In this document: in pieces, positions 62,022 through 64,000 of the stretch
How the letters are laid out: every line of letters begins with the position of its first letter
How positions within the stretch are numbered: the stretch's first letter is position 1
NCBI GenBank assembly: GCA_041395565.1
Contig: JAWLAI010000010.1
Location: 96,016-160,015, forward strand
Length of the DNA stretch: 64,000 nt
DNA from: Pseudomonadota bacterium
GTDB lineage: Bacteria; Pseudomonadota; Gammaproteobacteria; UBA9214
Reading direction: 5' to 3'
Translations under genes and position numbers: made by a program
The notes under the pieces: generated by a model
Databases searched by the model: none
Seen by the model: the letters and a program-made list of their open reading frames with translations, nothing else
Told to the model about the DNA's origin: nothing

Positions 62022-62696
62022 CTACCTGTAACCGCACTGTGCCTTGCTAGTACCGACAGCGGCAACCCGGTCGCCCTGACGAAAACAGCCGTTCAACCAG
62101 TTGCCGCTGACGGTCTCGCCATCTGCAGCCCGGAAGGTGCCCGAGCCATTGGGAAGACCGCCCCGGAATCCACCCTCGTAGCGGCTGCCGTTGGCAAATA
62201 CGAACGTCCCGTGCCCCTGGAATTCCCCGTTCACGAATTCGCCCTCGTAGCGGCCTCCGGCGTGGTAACTGAACGTCCCGCGCCCGGTCATCTTGTCGTC
62301 GATGAAGTCCCCTTCGTATCGATCGCCGTTGACGTGCGTGTAGGTGCCTTGGCCCGCACGCCGACCGCCGGTGAACACGCCTTCGAAGCGGTCGCCATTG
62401 TCGTAGGTGAGTATGCCGGCTCCATGTAGCTTGCCCGCCTGCATCTCGCCGACGTAGCGTTCTTCCTGCCACGCCCCGTCGTCACGGTACCGGTAGAGCT
62501 CGACACCCTGCCCGCTCGCCTTACCGTCGACGCACGCCCCCGACCAGGTGACGGTCTCATGGGACTGTGGCAGCGCATCCCAGACAAGGCAGCCCGCGGT
62601 CGTTGCCTGCCAGCGGCCGTCGGCCCAGGCCACGGATGCGATGTACCACGTTCCACACAGGAGCGCCAGGAGCGCAACTGCGAAGCGTAACCGCAT
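62022..62696 (-). CDS. Exported MORN-repeat protein
   Basis: The 224-residue protein has a signal peptide (M-R-L-R-F-A-V-A-L-L-A-L-L-C-G) and a cysteine-containing N-terminal domain. About six MORN repeats span residues 80-205, each like G-D-R-Y-E-G-x-F-x-x-G-x-x-x-G-x-G-T. The C-terminal G-C-F pairs with other cysteines. MORN repeats bind lipids or proteins. The start at 62696 is preferred over 62774 because the signal peptide begins there and GGTGAGGTGA precedes it. Confidence 0.8.
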   Translation of the reverse strand: MRLRFAVALLALLCGTWYIASVAWADGRWQATTAGCLVWDALPQSHETVTWSGACVDGKASGQGVELYRYRDDGAWQEERYVGEMQAGKLHGAGILTYDNGDRFEGVFTGGRRAGQGTYTHVNGDRYEGDFIDDKMTGRGTFSYHAGGRYEGEFVNGEFQGHGTFVFANGSRYEGGFRGGLPNGSGTFRAADGETVSGNWLNGCFRQGDRVAAVGTSKAQCGYR

Positions 62697-63019
62697 GGTC
62701 ACCTCACCTGATACGAGATCGAGCGAGACAATGTTGGATTGTGGAAGCATAACCCTTGTTTCACGAGAATCCACCTGTCGCTTGAGTCAAGCCAGGCCAT
62801 GCTGGAATTCCTAAAAATCTGTCTGTTCCGCCACTGAAACCGACACATGCTTTCTCCGTTCCAGGTAGCGCAAGGGTGGCGGTTCGTGCGGGGACGGGAA
62901 TGGGTGGCAGAGTGACAGTCAGGAGCGGCGAACACTACCTCGAACAGCACGGCCGCGTCATTGCCCGCTTTTTACATCGCGATTCACCCTCTCACTCCAA
63001 ACCCGGTGCGTAAAGCAGT
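62697..63019. other. Intergenic stretch without a supported gene
   Basis: The frames here lack ribosome sites and recognisable products. This region should carry the promoter of the leftward MORN gene; no clear box is seen. Confidence 0.35.
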
Positions 63020-63841
63020 CTAGAAATCCGGATCCGGATAGATATCCGTCCAGGGCATCATGAACATGCGATGGCCAAACGGATCTACGGGCCACGCAAG
63101 CTCGTCCCGCGCACTGAGCGCGTTGAGCAACTGCTCGCGCTCAACCGCCGGCAGGTTCCTCTGCCTCATGACCTGCCTGCGAATCTCGTCACGGCTACCG
63201 GTGAACTGGTACGTTTCGAGCTTGCCATTGACATCGAGATACCGGATCTCCGCCTGGTAACTGCCATCTGCAAGCTTCTGTAACGACAGCGCATCGAACG
63301 TGTCCCAGCTCCCCTCGGCTGAGTGCGGTGACGGCCCGGCATACGGAGCCCTCGGATGCGCGTGGTGGTAGCGGGGCATCGCCGTCCAGGGTCGCTCCCC
63401 TGCCGCCGCGCCAGTCACGGCGGCTTGTGCCTCGCCCAGCGTGACCTGCACCTCGTCCGTCACACCGTTGCGTACCCGTTTCAGGGTGACGGTCTTGTCC
63501 GCGCCTTCCGTTCTGACCAGCTGGCTCAGTTGCTCCGTGGAAAACAGTTTCTGGTCATCAAGCGAGAGCAGTATGTCATAGGCACGAAGACCGGCCCGTG
63601 CCGCGGGAGAATCATCCGCGACATCCTGGATCATCACACCCTGACCCGCGGGGAGGACACCGGCGAGCTGGGCGCGCAATGCCCGGGGAATGGAGTGCAA
63701 CACCACGCCGAGATAACCACCCGCACCCTGCGCTACAGCCGGAACCGCCGGCTGGGTTGTCGGCTCGGCCGCGATACCCGCTGTCGACAGTGGAATAGCC
63801 ATTACCAGCGCAATGGCTGCAGCAAGCTGACGCATCTTCAT
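63020..63841 (-). CDS. Exported PDZ-domain protein
   Basis: A 273-residue protein with a signal peptide (M-K-M-R-Q-L-A-A-A-I-A-L-V-M-A-I-P-L-S-T-A). A PDZ domain (about 40-135) has G-Y-L-G-V-V-L and V-A-D-D-S-P-A-A-R-A-G-L-R-A-Y-D-I-L-L-S-L-D-D. A C-terminal region of unknown fold is rich in His, Pro and Trp (P-R-Y-H-H-A-H-P-R). No serine protease domain is present, so it is an adaptor-like protein and not a DegP-type protease. GGAGGTGA lies before the ATG. Confidence 0.82.
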   Translation of the reverse strand: MKMRQLAAAIALVMAIPLSTAGIAAEPTTQPAVPAVAQGAGGYLGVVLHSIPRALRAQLAGVLPAGQGVMIQDVADDSPAARAGLRAYDILLSLDDQKLFSTEQLSQLVRTEGADKTVTLKRVRNGVTDEVQVTLGEAQAAVTGAAAGERPWTAMPRYHHAHPRAPYAGPSPHSAEGSWDTFDALSLQKLADGSYQAEIRYLDVNGKLETYQFTGSRDEIRRQVMRQRNLPAVEREQLLNALSARDELAWPVDPFGHRMFMMPWTDIYPDPDF

Positions 63842-64000
63842 GATCGGTCACCTCCGGATGATTCTATGGTGAGTGATGAGACCGTAGATCTGTGCGGCAG
63901 TTCCGTGCCAAACAGAGATACGCGCGAACCGGTTTTGCAGCGAAACCCGGCAAAGATGTCTCCTGGCAGGCAGAGCGGCTTTTTCTGCAGCCCCGCGATC

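Noticed and set aside
63897..63910. TGGCACGGAACTGC on the minus strand before the PDZ gene, considered as a sigma-54 promoter
   Set aside because: The GG and GC pairs are nine bases apart, not ten, which sigma-54 rarely tolerates.

Overview
The window is chromosomal DNA of a high-GC bacterium, most likely a sulfur-metabolising gammaproteobacterium of the Chromatiales/Ectothiorhodospiraceae type. The reasons are the DsrC-like protein, the UbiM-type hydroxylase, YeeE/YedE sulfur transporters, MtrAB-type cytochrome conduit genes and FNR- and sigma-54-like promoter motifs. I see no rRNA or tRNA gene, CRISPR array, prophage or insertion sequence. High GC produces very long antisense open frames, which were discarded. 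One gene is cut by the left edge.

Region 1-7.6 kb: a truncated gene of unknown function, a large surface lipoprotein behind a consensus sigma-54 promoter, DNA-3-methyladenine glycosylase I, a tandem UspA protein, a small cytochrome c, a 39-residue membrane protein, a YihY/BrkB membrane protein and an exported rhodanese.

Region 7.8-16.3 kb is the most striking block. An FNR-type site precedes a tight operon of six genes. They encode a 15-haem cytochrome (octahaem tetrathionate reductase-like half plus a 7-haem extension), two YeeE/YedE half-transporters, a rhodanese-fold protein without its cysteine, a DmsE/MtrA-type decahaem cytochrome and an MtrB/PioB-type outer-membrane barrel. A convergent gene encodes a tetrahaem cytochrome. 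The set looks like a conduit linking periplasmic sulfur-compound redox chemistry to the cell exterior.

Region 16.5-26.4 kb: monooxygenase-fold/iron alcohol dehydrogenase/unknown operon, a PAS sensor kinase with its OmpR-type regulator, a small Arg/Asp-rich protein, TlpA-like thioredoxin with an outer-membrane barrel, UbiM-like hydroxylase and a STAS protein.

Region 26.4-44.3 kb is a stress and energy island: Na+/H+ antiporter, Fe superoxide dismutase, DUF3096 and MarC membrane proteins, and an operon yfdX-like/cydA/cydB/sensor kinase/sigma-54 activator. It continues with zwf and glucoamylase, a ROK sugar kinase, a membrane-anchored Hsp20, a cysteine-less DsrC relative and small proteins. Sigma-54 (-24/-12) motifs precede the lipoprotein, the yfdX/cyd operon, zwf, hsp20 and sodB. 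This suggests one regulon, possibly run by the activator encoded in the cyd operon.

Region 44.3-54.6 kb: an RND efflux pump (no outer-membrane channel gene) and a five-gene overlapping operon of lysine 2,3-aminomutase, two ATP-grasp ligases, an acetyltransferase-deacetylase fusion and a second acetyltransferase. The operon looks like an undescribed pathway to a beta-lysine-containing metabolite.

Region 54.7-64 kb: membrane-lipid genes (UPF0104-like protein, DedA, MprF, DUF599, AcvB) followed by a decayed cardiolipin synthase remnant, a MORN-repeat protein and an exported PDZ protein.
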